DNA of 13,198 nucleotides, taken from positions 1-13,198 of the forward strand of contig JAUWHM010000113.1 in NCBI GenBank assembly GCA_030605915.1, written 5' to 3'. The notes under the pieces were generated by a model. It was not told the origin of the DNA and ran no database searches. It worked only from the letters and a program-made list of their open reading frames with translations. Below are positions 7,339-13,198 of this stretch, in pieces; position 1 is the stretch's first letter; the number at the start of each line of letters is the position of its first letter. Origin of the DNA: Nitrospirota bacterium (lineage in GTDB: Bacteria > NPL-UPA2 > JAGMAN01). The position numbers and the translations under genes were made by a program.

Positions 7339-7342
7339 CTTG

Positions 7343-7413
7343 CTATTCAGGTAATACTACCTCCTCTTCTGCCTTTGCATGGCCATCTGACCATAACACT
7401 GTAGCTCTGTTCC
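7343..7413 (-). pseudogene. Frameshifted 3' end of the second prepilin gene
   Basis: After the TAG that ends the second prepilin, a different frame continues with RATVLWSDGHAKAEEE and ends at TAG 7345-7343, four bases before the next gene. VLWSDGHAK is the typical end of H-X9-DG-type prepilins and cannot belong to another gene here. Adding one C to the CCCC run at about 7421-7424 (+ strand GGGG) joins the two frames without a stop. This is therefore either a real one-base frameshift mutation or an assembly error in a short homopolymer. Confidence 0.75.
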
Positions 7414-7836
7414 CTATGTGGGGATTGAGGCATTAGGTTGTCGGGCATCAACTAAAAGCCACTGGTTTGTGGTTATGCTGGCTCTGGCTTCTGTATTATA
7501 GATGTAACTTAGCCCTGCTACTTTAAAAGGTTCTTCGCTGGAGGGACAGATATATACCTCGGCATTGTCTATATAGCTGGAGAGAGAATCAACGATGCTT
7601 CCTCCTTGCCTAGGAGAAGTATATCTGGCTGATTTAGGATATATGCCATAATCATGAAGATGCATGGTCATGGCTATTCCCAATTGCCTCATCTGGCTAA
7701 TGCATTGAGTTTCTTCCCCCTTCCTTATGGCTTTGATGACAACTGGGTAGATGAAAAGAGAAAGAGCGAGGATGATGGCCATTGTGATTATCATCTCTAT
7801 TAAGGTGAACGCTTCTTTATTCTGAACCTTTCTCAC
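7414..7836 (-). CDS. Type IV prepilin-like protein (pseudopilin), 3' end frameshifted
   Basis: A 140-residue prepilin. Starting at GTG 7836, the leader MRKVQNKEA is followed by FTLIEM and a hydrophobic helix (IITMAIILALSLFIYPVVI), the class III signal cut by prepilin peptidase before F and N-methylated there. E5 of the mature protein is present. The residue before the cut is Ala rather than the usual Gly. The body has the CPSSEEPFKVAGLSYIYN pattern of H-X9-DG prepilins common in some environmental bacteria, but the final VLWSDGH segment lies in another frame (7343-7413). A longer frame opens at ATG 7875, but the GTG is preferred. A GGGAG six bases ahead fits it, it gives a normal short leader, and it cuts the overlap with the upstream gene from 59 to 20 bases. 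It is probably part of a pilus-like or type II secretion-like assembly whose motor genes are not here. Confidence 0.85.
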   Translation of the reverse strand: MRKVQNKEAFTLIEMIITMAIILALSLFIYPVVIKAIRKGEETQCISQMRQLGIAMTMHLHDYGIYPKSARYTSPRQGGSIVDSLSSYIDNAEVYICPSSEEPFKVAGLSYIYNTEARASITTNQWLLVDARQPNASIPT

Positions 7837-8083
7837 CAAATTCTCCCTTTTTGATGTGTTCAGGAAGGTCATCATAACCTTTGCCTTCTTGGACTGTATC
7901 TATTAGTGTTATGATATTACCCTGCCTGGTATCTGAGACATCTTCTACTTCTTCGGCTCTCTTCAAGGACCTGACCGTCACAGCCAAGACCAAGGTTGCT
8001 AATATAACAACAATGGCCATGACGACCAGCATTTCAATGAGGGTAAAGGCGAACACGAACTTGGTCTTACTTAAGGTGGTCAT
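7817..8083 (-). CDS. Short type IV prepilin-like protein
   Basis: An 88-residue protein with leader MTTLSKTKFVFA, then FTLIEM and a hydrophobic helix (LVVMAIVVILATLVLAV), the prepilin peptidase signal with Glu at mature position 5. As in the next gene, Ala sits before the cut. After the helix only about 50 charged residues remain, much shorter than GspG or PilA, so it may be a minor pseudopilin tip component or a reduced copy. ATG 8083 has AGAGG eight bases before it. It begins only 24 bases after the HydG-like reductase stop, so it is probably co-transcribed with it despite the change of function. Its stop lies inside the next prepilin gene (20-base overlap). Confidence 0.82.
   Translation of the reverse strand: MTTLSKTKFVFAFTLIEMLVVMAIVVILATLVLAVTVRSLKRAEEVEDVSDTRQGNIITLIDTVQEGKGYDDLPEHIKKGEFGEKGSE
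7843..7847 (-). promoter_or_regulatory. Ribosome binding site for the second prepilin
   Basis: GGGAG on the - strand, inside the 3' end of the first prepilin gene, is spaced 6 bases from GTG 7836. It decides the start codon against the upstream ATG 7875, which would give an unusually long leader. Confidence 0.6.
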
Positions 8084-8092
8084 TTTGAGAAC

Positions 8093-8114
8093 CTCTAATC
8101 CATGGCTCTAATCC
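8093..8114. repeat. 9-bp direct repeat across the reductase/prepilin junction
   Basis: CTCTAATCC occurs at 8093-8101 and 8106-8114, separated by ATGG. The right copy contains the stop codon of the HydG-like gene. The spot is where the hydrogen module gives way to the pilin block, so it could mark an old insertion or slippage event. No matching copy was found at the other end of the block. Confidence 0.5.
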
Positions 8115-8932
8115 CAAATCGCTGGCAAGTCCTTTATCTTATCATAAGTAAATACTGGTCCATCCTTGCACACATAGTATTTGCCCATCATGCAATGCCC
8201 GCACTTCCCAATTCCGCAGGACATATTCTTCTCCATAGAGAGATAAATCTGCTCTGGTTTATAACCTAAATCTATAAGCTTGAAAGTGGTAAACTTCATC
8301 ATTATGGGTGGGCCGCATACCACTGCTACGCTGCCACCAATGTCAACATTTAGGTTATCCAAGGTGGTGGTCACCAGTCCCACCTTTCCTTTCCAGGTTT
8401 TATCTCCCGCATCCACCGTTAGCCTGAGGGCTACCTTTTTCTTGTCTAACTTTGGCCACTCATTCATAACCAGGTTTTTATAAACAATATCAGAGGGGGT
8501 TCTTGCCCCATAGCAGAAGGTTATCTTTTGGTAGAGCTTAATGTCTTCTATGAGGGTGAGGAAGAAAGACCTGAGTGGTGCCAGTCCCACACCCCCTCCT
8601 ACGATCAAGACTTCTCTTCCCTTAAACTCATCCAGGGGATAACCTGCTCCGTATGGTCCCCTGACCCCCACCTTATCACTGGGCTTTGCCTTGTGAAGGG
8701 CAGAAGTTACTTTCCCCGCATTCATCACGGTGAAATCCAATTTTTCCTTAACTTGGGATGAAGAGGAAGGAGTAAATGGAGCTTCCCCTATCCCAGGCAC
8801 CGTCAGTTCCATAAACTGACCGGTCCGGAAAGGAATCTCCTCTTTTGGCTTGAGAACAAAGGTCTTTATGTTTGGAGTCTCTTCAATTACCTCTAAAATT
8901 TCTGCAGAAACTGGCAGATAAGGATTTTTCAT
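8108..8932 (-). CDS. HydG/AsrB-like FAD- and NAD(P)-binding reductase (sulfhydrogenase gamma-type)
   Basis: A 274-residue ferredoxin-NADP reductase-type flavoprotein. The FAD domain spans about residues 5-100 (FRTGQFMELTVPG, then EAPFTPSSSS). The nucleotide domain has GGGVGLAPLRSF (about 112-123) and VCGPPIMMKF. The C-terminal [2Fe-2S] site is C239, C244, C247 and C255 in SCGIGKCGHC...YVC. Such subunits pass electrons between NAD(P)H and iron-sulfur partners in group 3b sulfhydrogenases (gamma subunit) and in anaerobic sulfite reductase (AsrB). The partner beta-type gene overlaps it by 4 bases (ATGA). Small and large group 3b hydrogenase genes (HydD, HydA) or AsrC are not next to it, as they would be in the classic operons. 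Confidence 0.9.
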   Translation of the reverse strand: MKNPYLPVSAEILEVIEETPNIKTFVLKPKEEIPFRTGQFMELTVPGIGEAPFTPSSSSQVKEKLDFTVMNAGKVTSALHKAKPSDKVGVRGPYGAGYPLDEFKGREVLIVGGGVGLAPLRSFFLTLIEDIKLYQKITFCYGARTPSDIVYKNLVMNEWPKLDKKKVALRLTVDAGDKTWKGKVGLVTTTLDNLNVDIGGSVAVVCGPPIMMKFTTFKLIDLGYKPEQIYLSMEKNMSCGIGKCGHCMMGKYYVCKDGPVFTYDKIKDLPAIWD

Positions 8933-9966
8933 TTCCCTATTTTACTTAGCACTTCTCTCATATCTATCTTGCCTGGACAGGCCTGGATGCACCTTCCACA
9001 GCCAGTGCAAGCGACTATATCAAAATTCTCTAAGAAGTAATCAAATTTATGAGCATAGCGATGGCGAAGTCTCTCAGCCCTTCTCTTGCGAGGATTGGCT
9101 CCTCCGGCCACCTGAGAAAACTTAGGATATTGGCAGGCATCCCAGACCCGCACCTTTTCATAGCCTGCAGTTTGCTCTGCTCCTGAGGCTTGGTCGTACA
9201 ACAGGAAGCAATAGCAGGTAGGGCAGACCTGGTTGCAGGCGGCACACTCCACACACTTCTCAGCCTCCGTCTTCCAGACTTCGGATTGAAAATTATTCTT
9301 AACGATTTCTTGGTAGCTCTTACCTACATCATATTCCTCATTCTGCTTCTTAACTTGATTCAGAACTTCAGCCCGGACATCATCCCGTTCCTTAACCATG
9401 TGGCTGGATGCCTCCTGAAACACAAATTCATTCTCTTTTATTAACTGCTCGCCTCGAGAGGAGCCAACCTCCAACACAAATCCATCGGCAATCCTGGAGA
9501 GATTAAGGTCAAATCCAGTCGCGGGATAGGGAGTTAAGTCCACCAGGCAGCAGAAGCAGGTTTCTCCGCAGGAGGAACAGTCGCTGCTTATAATGAGGGT
9601 ATTCTCCCGGTTAGCTATGTAGAATAGATCCTTAAAATCTCCCTCTTTAAAAACATCATCCAAAACTGCTAAGGCCCTAAGGTCACAGGCCTTAGCCCCA
9701 ACGATAATGGTTTTTGGCGGAGTCTTCTTAGACTTCGCCTTGGCTGTAGGATAACTGGCCACTGTCTCTTTCAGGTGGAAGAGGAACGGCTTGAGAGGCT
9801 CAACTGTTCGAATTTGACCATATACTATGTTCTCCAGGCCATCGGGACTTAGCCTCTGCCAGTAGAGATTCTCCTCTATTTGCATAGGGGCATAGATAAC
9901 ATTCTCTTTGAGTAGCTTCTTTAATAAGGTGTTGAAATTTCTAAAATTGATGAAATGCATCACCAT
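8929..9966 (-). CDS. HydB/AsrA-like 4Fe-4S protein (sulfhydrogenase beta-type)
   Basis: A 345-residue iron-sulfur protein of the HydB/AsrA family, which shuttles electrons between the FAD reductase and a partner enzyme. Family marks are GAKACDLRAL (about residues 90-99), a cysteine-rich SSDCSSCGETCFCC region (about 127-140) and two C-terminal 4Fe-4S motifs: CVECAACNQVCPTCYC (about 238-253) and CTGCGRCIQACPG (about 319-331). It is the first gene of the leftward unit, and ATGA overlap couples it to the reductase. The codons at 9966, 9963 and 9960 (ATG GTG ATG) are all possible starts. No strong ribosome site helps choose. Expression is probably controlled from the divergent region with the CRP-like operator. 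Confidence 0.88.
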   Translation of the reverse strand: MVMHFINFRNFNTLLKKLLKENVIYAPMQIEENLYWQRLSPDGLENIVYGQIRTVEPLKPFLFHLKETVASYPTAKAKSKKTPPKTIIVGAKACDLRALAVLDDVFKEGDFKDLFYIANRENTLIISSDCSSCGETCFCCLVDLTPYPATGFDLNLSRIADGFVLEVGSSRGEQLIKENEFVFQEASSHMVKERDDVRAEVLNQVKKQNEEYDVGKSYQEIVKNNFQSEVWKTEAEKCVECAACNQVCPTCYCFLLYDQASGAEQTAGYEKVRVWDACQYPKFSQVAGGANPRKRRAERLRHRYAHKFDYFLENFDIVACTGCGRCIQACPGKIDMREVLSKIGK

Positions 9967-10020
9967 TTGAATCTGCTTGACCAGTTTACAACTCTGTTTC
10001 TAACGGCACTTGAATAAAGC

Positions 10021-10038
10021 TTGTGAAATTTGTCACAA
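10021..10038. promoter_or_regulatory. CRP/FNR-superfamily operator
   Basis: TTGTGA (10021-10026), six bases, TCACAA (10033-10038) is a perfect inverted repeat matching the TGTGA-N6-TCACA core bound by CRP-type regulators. It lies about 55 bases upstream of the HydB-like gene. It is centred about 40 bases downstream of the predicted start point of the leftward promoter, a repressor position. Alternatively it sits at -41.5 from a possible proximal promoter with a TAGAAA-like -10 near 9997-10002, an activator position. The regulator is not in the window. Confidence 0.7.
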
Positions 10039-10076
10039 ATTGCAGAAAAAAATAAACTCTCTCCTCTGCACTCAAA

Positions 10077-10104
10077 ATTTTACCATCTTCCCCTTTTTTG
10101 TCAA
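10077..10104 (-). promoter_or_regulatory. Sigma70-type promoter for the leftward hydrogenase unit
   Basis: Reading leftward, TTGACA (10104-10099), 16 bases, then TAAAAT (10082-10077), preceded by TG-G like an extended -10. The predicted start point is near 10070, leaving a leader of about 100 bases that contains the CRP-like operator. Confidence 0.6.
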
Positions 10105-10134
10105 GGAAAAAATTATCAGGAAAAAATTATCAGG
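10105..10134 (+). repeat. Tandem 14-bp repeat GGAAAAAATTATCA x2
   Basis: Two perfect adjacent copies (10105-10118 and 10119-10132) followed by GG. The A-tract-rich units lie about 65-90 bases upstream of the predicted UPF0280 start point, where they might bend DNA, act as UP-like elements or bind a regulator. They may also be simple slippage. Confidence 0.6.
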
Positions 10135-10160
10135 GGGAAAATTCAAGGAATGGAAAAAAT

Positions 10161-10189
10161 TTGACCGGGGGCGAAAGTAATGATATATT
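10161..10189 (+). promoter_or_regulatory. Sigma70-type promoter for UPF0280-hypF giving a near-leaderless mRNA
   Basis: TTGACC (10161-10166), 17 bases, TATATT (10184-10189), with TGA directly before the -10 as in extended -10 promoters. Seven bases after the -10 comes A10197, which is also the first base of the ATG start codon, so transcription probably starts at or within a base or two of the coding sequence. Confidence 0.6.
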
Positions 10190-10196
10190 CAGGTAT

Positions 10197-10916
10197 ATGT
10201 ATCAACCAAGGATTTACCGGGATTGGATAAAGGATAAGGATTTAGTCTCCTTCCAGGTGGTGGAGAAGGAGACAGACCTGCATATTCGAGCCGGGGTGGA
10301 TTTGAGAGAGGAGGCTCGCCAGTCAATTCTAAAATATCGCCGACCATTAGAGAATTACATCAGAGAAAATCCATCCTTCTATAGCTCCCTCAAACCCCTC
10401 CCGGGGATAAAGGGTGCTCCTCTCATCGTAGCGGAGATGGCCCGAGCGGCAGAGAAGGCAGGAGTGGGGCCGATGGCCACGGTGGCCGGGGCAATAGCCC
10501 AGCTCGTTGGCGAGGACCTACTCAAATACTCATCTGAAGTTATCGTTGAAAACGGAGGAGATATATTCCTGAAGACCTCCAGGAGGAGACTGATTGGCAT
10601 CTATGCCGGGAGCTCCGTCTTGACTGGAAAAATTGCTCTTCAGATTAAGCCGGAAGATACTCCCCTGGGAATCTGTTGCTCCTCCGGGAAGGTGGGCCAT
10701 TCCCTTAGCTTTGGAAGCGCGGATGCTGTTATTATCCTCTCACCATCGGCCCCCTTAGCCGATGCGGCGGCCACCGCCATTGGCAACCTGATTAAGTCAG
10801 ATGAGGACATCCCCAAAGGGCTAAAGTTTGCTAAGAATATAAAAGGTTTGAAAGGGGTGGCTATCATTGAGGGGGAAAAGATGGGAATCTGGGGAGGAGT
10901 GAAGATTCTCCGATGA
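10197..10916 (+). CDS. UPF0280 family protein (ApbE-like fold)
   Basis: A 239-residue member of the UPF0280 family, related in fold to the FAD-binding flavin transferase ApbE; its own reaction is not known. The family opening MYQPRIYRDWI sets the start at ATG 10197. The frame is open from 10098 (TTG), but those codons are low-complexity and overlap the promoter. ApbE-like elements are GVGPMATVAGAIAQ, VENGGDIFLK, and a C-terminal SPSAPLADAAATAIGN stretch that matches the ADAxATA metal-site end of ApbE proteins. The stop overlaps the hypF start (ATGATGA), so the two genes are coupled. That context suggests a role near hydrogenase or flavin maturation, which is inference only. Confidence 0.87.
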   Translation: MYQPRIYRDWIKDKDLVSFQVVEKETDLHIRAGVDLREEARQSILKYRRPLENYIRENPSFYSSLKPLPGIKGAPLIVAEMARAAEKAGVGPMATVAGAIAQLVGEDLLKYSSEVIVENGGDIFLKTSRRRLIGIYAGSSVLTGKIALQIKPEDTPLGICCSSGKVGHSLSFGSADAVIILSPSAPLADAAATAIGNLIKSDEDIPKGLKFAKNIKGLKGVAIIEGEKMGIWGGVKILR

Positions 10917-13198
10917 TGAAAGGGGCTAAAATAAAGATAGAGGGAATCGTCCAGGGAGTTGGTTTCCGTCCATTCGTTTACCGTTTAGCCGGTAGTCTGG
11001 GACTGAAGGGATGGGTGCTTAACTCAACCCAGGGAGTGATAATAGAAGTGGAGGGGAAGAGCCATAACTTAGAGGTCTTTATCAGGCGCCTCAAGGATGA
11101 TTCTCCCCCTATGGCCAGAATAGAGAAAATGCTTGTAGAGGACTGCGTCCCTGAGGGTTACCAGGAATTTATCATTAAGCGAAGCAGTGAAGATGAGGAG
11201 AAATTCCTTCTCATCTCACCAGATATCTCTACCTGTAATGAATGTCGAGAGGAGCTCTTCCAGCCGGATAACTTTCGCTTCTCCTACCCATTCATCAACT
11301 GCACTAATTGCGGCCCTCGCTTCACCATCATAAAAGATGTCCCTTACGACCGTCCGCATACCACTATGGCTACCTTTAAGATGTGTCCCATCTGCCAGGC
11401 TGAATACGAGGACCCGGGAAATCGGAGGTTTCATGCCCAGCCCAATGCCTGCCCGGAATGTGGCCCCCAGCTCCAACTCCGACAAGATGGCTCGCTCTGT
11501 CAAGTAACAAATCCCCTGGACCGAACTGTGGAGCTGCTTAAGAAAGGAAAGATAATAGCCATTAAGGGATTAGGAGGCTATCACTTAGCCTGCGACGGGG
11601 AAGATAACCAGGCAGTTATCCGCTTGAGGTCAAGAAAGATTCGGGAGGATAAGCCGTTTGCCATTATGTGTTATGACCTGAGGTCAGTGGAGAGATACTG
11701 CTACCTCAGTCAGGAGGAAAAAGAGCTCCTGGAGAGCCCGCAGAGGCCAATTGTCCTCCTGCGAAAGAAGACAGACGGTCCCATTGCTTCCACGGTTGCT
11801 CCAAATAATAGATACATAGGGATAATGCTTCCTTATACCCCCTTACACTATCTTATTCTTCGCCAGTTTGGCCATGCCCTGGTAATGACCAGCGGCAACC
11901 GAAGTGACGAGCCAATTGCCTATGAGGATGAGAATGCGCTTCGCAGGCTGTCCCCCATTGCTGATTATTTCCTGACCCATAATCGGAGAATTATGCGCCG
12001 CTGTGACGATTCAGTAGCCAGGGTCTTTGCTGGCCGCAGCATAATCATCAGGCGCTCACGGGGATATTCTCCCCGACCGATCAGACTCCCTGGGCCAGTT
12101 AATCAGGTCTTATCCTGCGGAGGGGAACTTAAGAACACTTTCTGTCTGACCAAGAATAACTATGCCTTCCTCAGCCATCATATCGGGGACCTGGTTAACC
12201 TGGAGAGTCTGACATCTTTTGAAGAAGGAATCCAGCACTTCCAGAAATTATTTAACATTCATCCAAAAATTGTGGCTTATGACCTTCACCCTGATTATCT
12301 CTCTACCAAATATGCCTCTCAACTCTTAGCCACGAACCATGGGCTATCCTCGGTAGGCATCCAGCATCACCATGCCCACATCGTTAGCTGCATGGCTGAG
12401 AATGGCATCAGGGGGAGAGCCATTGGAGTAGCCTTTGACGGCACAGGTTTCGGTTCTGATGGCACCATCTGGGGAGGAGAATTCCTGATAGCAGATTATG
12501 CCGATTTCAAGCGAGTGGGACACCTTCAATATCTGCCACTACCTGGGGGTGATGCGGCCATAAGAGAGCCCTGGAGAATGGCCGTTTCCTATCTTTATTC
12601 CACCTATGGAGACAAGTTCACAGATCTGGATTTAGACTTCAATCGAAGGCTGGATAAAAGAAAGTGGCTCATCCTGAAGCAGGCCATGGATAAGAAAGTT
12701 AATTCCCCCCTTACCTCAAGTATAGGGAGGCTCTTCGATGCGGTAGCTTCGCTACTCGGCATTCGAGATGTAATTAATTACGAAGGTCAAGGAGCCATTG
12801 AACTGGAGCAGGTGTCCGAAGAGAGCGCAGATGAATGGTACCGGCCTTCGGCCAGTACTGCCTGTGAAACGGCACTGCTTTGCGGTGCTTCACCGTATCC
12901 TTACAAGATCATAGAAGAGGACCCTCTATTAATTGATCCCAGAGGGATGATAGAGGCAATCGTGGAAGATTTGAAGTGCGGCATTGCTCGCTCCATCGTC
13001 GCCGGTAAGTTTCAGCGCACCGTAGCTGAGTTTACCCTAAATATGTGCAGAAAGATTAGAACTATTCATGGTCTGAACAAAGTAGTCTTAAGTGGAGGTG
13101 TCTTCCAGAACATCTTCCTTCTGCGCATCCTCTGGGAAAAACTGAGGCAGGAGGGACTGGAAGTATTCATTCATCATCAGGTTCCCACTAACGACGGT
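10916..13198 (+). CDS. hypF: Carbamoyltransferase HypF, [NiFe] hydrogenase maturation (3' truncated)
   Basis: HypF turns carbamoyl phosphate into the thiocarboxamide on HypE that becomes the CN ligands of [NiFe] centres. All 761 codons present are open. Domains in order: acylphosphatase (GIVQGVGFRPF with R18, and N36); HypF zinc fingers with CxxC pairs from C107/C110 to C179/C182; YrdC-like domain (about 205-390, with KGLGGYHLACDG and TSGNRSDEPIA); and Kae1-like domain with HHHAH (H484, H488), FDGTGFGSDGTIWGGEF and LSGGVFQN. The window ends at VPTNDG, normally followed by about 20-30 residues. Two starts exist (ATG 10913 and 10916); both overlap the UPF0280 stop. Oddity: between about residues 639 and 660 there is an in-frame extra stretch built from DNA hairpins. 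The other hyp genes are not visible, but may lie past the right edge. Confidence 0.96.
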   Translation, partial: MKGAKIKIEGIVQGVGFRPFVYRLAGSLGLKGWVLNSTQGVIIEVEGKSHNLEVFIRRLKDDSPPMARIEKMLVEDCVPEGYQEFIIKRSSEDEEKFLLISPDISTCNECREELFQPDNFRFSYPFINCTNCGPRFTIIKDVPYDRPHTTMATFKMCPICQAEYEDPGNRRFHAQPNACPECGPQLQLRQDGSLCQVTNPLDRTVELLKKGKIIAIKGLGGYHLACDGEDNQAVIRLRSRKIREDKPFAIMCYDLRSVERYCYLSQEEKELLESPQRPIVLLRKKTDGPIASTVAPNNRYIGIMLPYTPLHYLILRQFGHALVMTSGNRSDEPIAYEDENALRRLSPIADYFLTHNRRIMRRCDDSVARVFAGRSIIIRRSRGYSPRPIRLPGPVNQVLSCGGELKNTFCLTKNNYAFLSHHIGDLVNLESLTSFEEGIQHFQKLFNIHPKIVAYDLHPDYLSTKYASQLLATNHGLSSVGIQHHHAHIVSCMAENGIRGRAIGVAFDGTGFGSDGTIWGGEFLIADYADFKRVGHLQYLPLPGGDAAIREPWRMAVSYLYSTYGDKFTDLDLDFNRRLDKRKWLILKQAMDKKVNSPLTSSIGRLFDAVASLLGIRDVINYEGQGAIELEQVSEESADEWYRPSASTACETALLCGASPYPYKIIEEDPLLIDPRGMIEAIVEDLKCGIARSIVAGKFQRTVAEFTLNMCRKIRTIHGLNKVVLSGGVFQNIFLLRILWEKLRQEGLEVFIHHQVPTNDG
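12838..12896. repeat. Hairpin-rich in-frame insertion inside hypF
   Basis: Two inverted repeats sit back to back. GTACCGGCC/GGCCAGTAC (12838-12858) has one mismatch and a 3-base loop. A second hairpin, CGGTG/CACCG (12883-12895), is nested in a larger possible stem (GTGAA...TTCAC). They encode roughly WYRPSASTACETALLCGAS, between the conserved YEGQGAIELE and the PYPYKI that HypF proteins normally bring closer together. This resembles in-frame palindromic mobile elements found in some bacterial genes. Confidence 0.5.

Noticed and set aside
7837..7875. Start of the second prepilin at ATG 7875
   Set aside because: It gives an overly long leader and a 59-base overlap; GTG 7836 has a well-spaced ribosome site and a normal leader.
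10098..10196. N-terminal extension of the UPF0280 protein from TTG 10098
   Set aside because: The codons are low-complexity, cover the tandem repeat and promoter, and the family begins at MYQPR.
9967..10196. Small RNA or riboswitch in the divergent region
   Set aside because: Only promoter elements, an operator and short repeats are seen; no conserved RNA fold was recognised.
11216..12529. Leftward frames within hypF
   Set aside because: They lie opposite a continuous, motif-rich hypF frame and show no family features.

Overview
The window looks like bacterial chromosome from an anaerobic, hydrogen-metabolising organism. Gene density is high, many genes overlap by ATGA or TGATG, Shine-Dalgarno sites of the GGAGG type are present, and promoters look sigma70-like. 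The lineage cannot be named from sequence alone. The mix of a membrane [NiFe] hydrogenase, a HydBG-type flavin/iron-sulfur pair, a UPF0280 protein and prepilins with an H-X9-DG-like tail would fit an uncultivated anaerobic candidate phylum, but that is inference.

Layout. A divergent control region (about 9967-10196) splits the window. To the right, on the + strand, lie a UPF0280 (ApbE-like fold) gene and hypF, the carbamoyltransferase that makes the CN ligands of [NiFe] centres. hypF runs off the right edge. To the left, everything is on the - strand in one direction. In transcription order: a HydB/AsrA-like iron-sulfur protein and a HydG/AsrB-like FAD/NAD(P) reductase (9966-8108); a secretion or surface block with a short prepilin, a second prepilin whose 3' end is frameshifted, a 668-residue exported protein ending in a probable permuted papain-like domain, and a membrane-anchored helical protein (8083-4403); a small remnant resembling the tail of the 668-residue protein (4409-4329); then a group 4 (energy-converting, complex-I-like) [NiFe] hydrogenase: polyferredoxin, NuoH-like membrane subunit, a PhoU-like protein, NuoB-like small subunit, NuoC-like subunit and NuoD-like large subunit with both nickel-binding CxxC motifs (4293-32). 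A further gene may start at position 31.

How it may work. The group 4 complex would exchange electrons between a ferredoxin-like donor and protons/H2 at the membrane. HypF matures its active site. The HydBG pair has no partner group 3 hydrogenase subunits here, so it may connect NAD(P)H to the same ferredoxin pool or complex; this is inference. The pilin block sits between the two halves of the hydrogen module and looks like an insertion or a separate exported system. The divergent region carries a clean TGTGA-N6-TCACA operator of the CRP/FNR superfamily and a promoter for each side. The + strand promoter would give an essentially leaderless UPF0280 mRNA.

Most notable: a PhoU-like gene inside a hydrogenase operon; a ferredoxin with two cluster cysteines replaced at exact positions; a one-base C-run frameshift in a prepilin; a duplicated gene tail; an in-frame hairpin-rich insertion in hypF; and a probable permuted NlpC/P60-like domain on an exported protein. 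No tRNA, rRNA or CRISPR array was seen.
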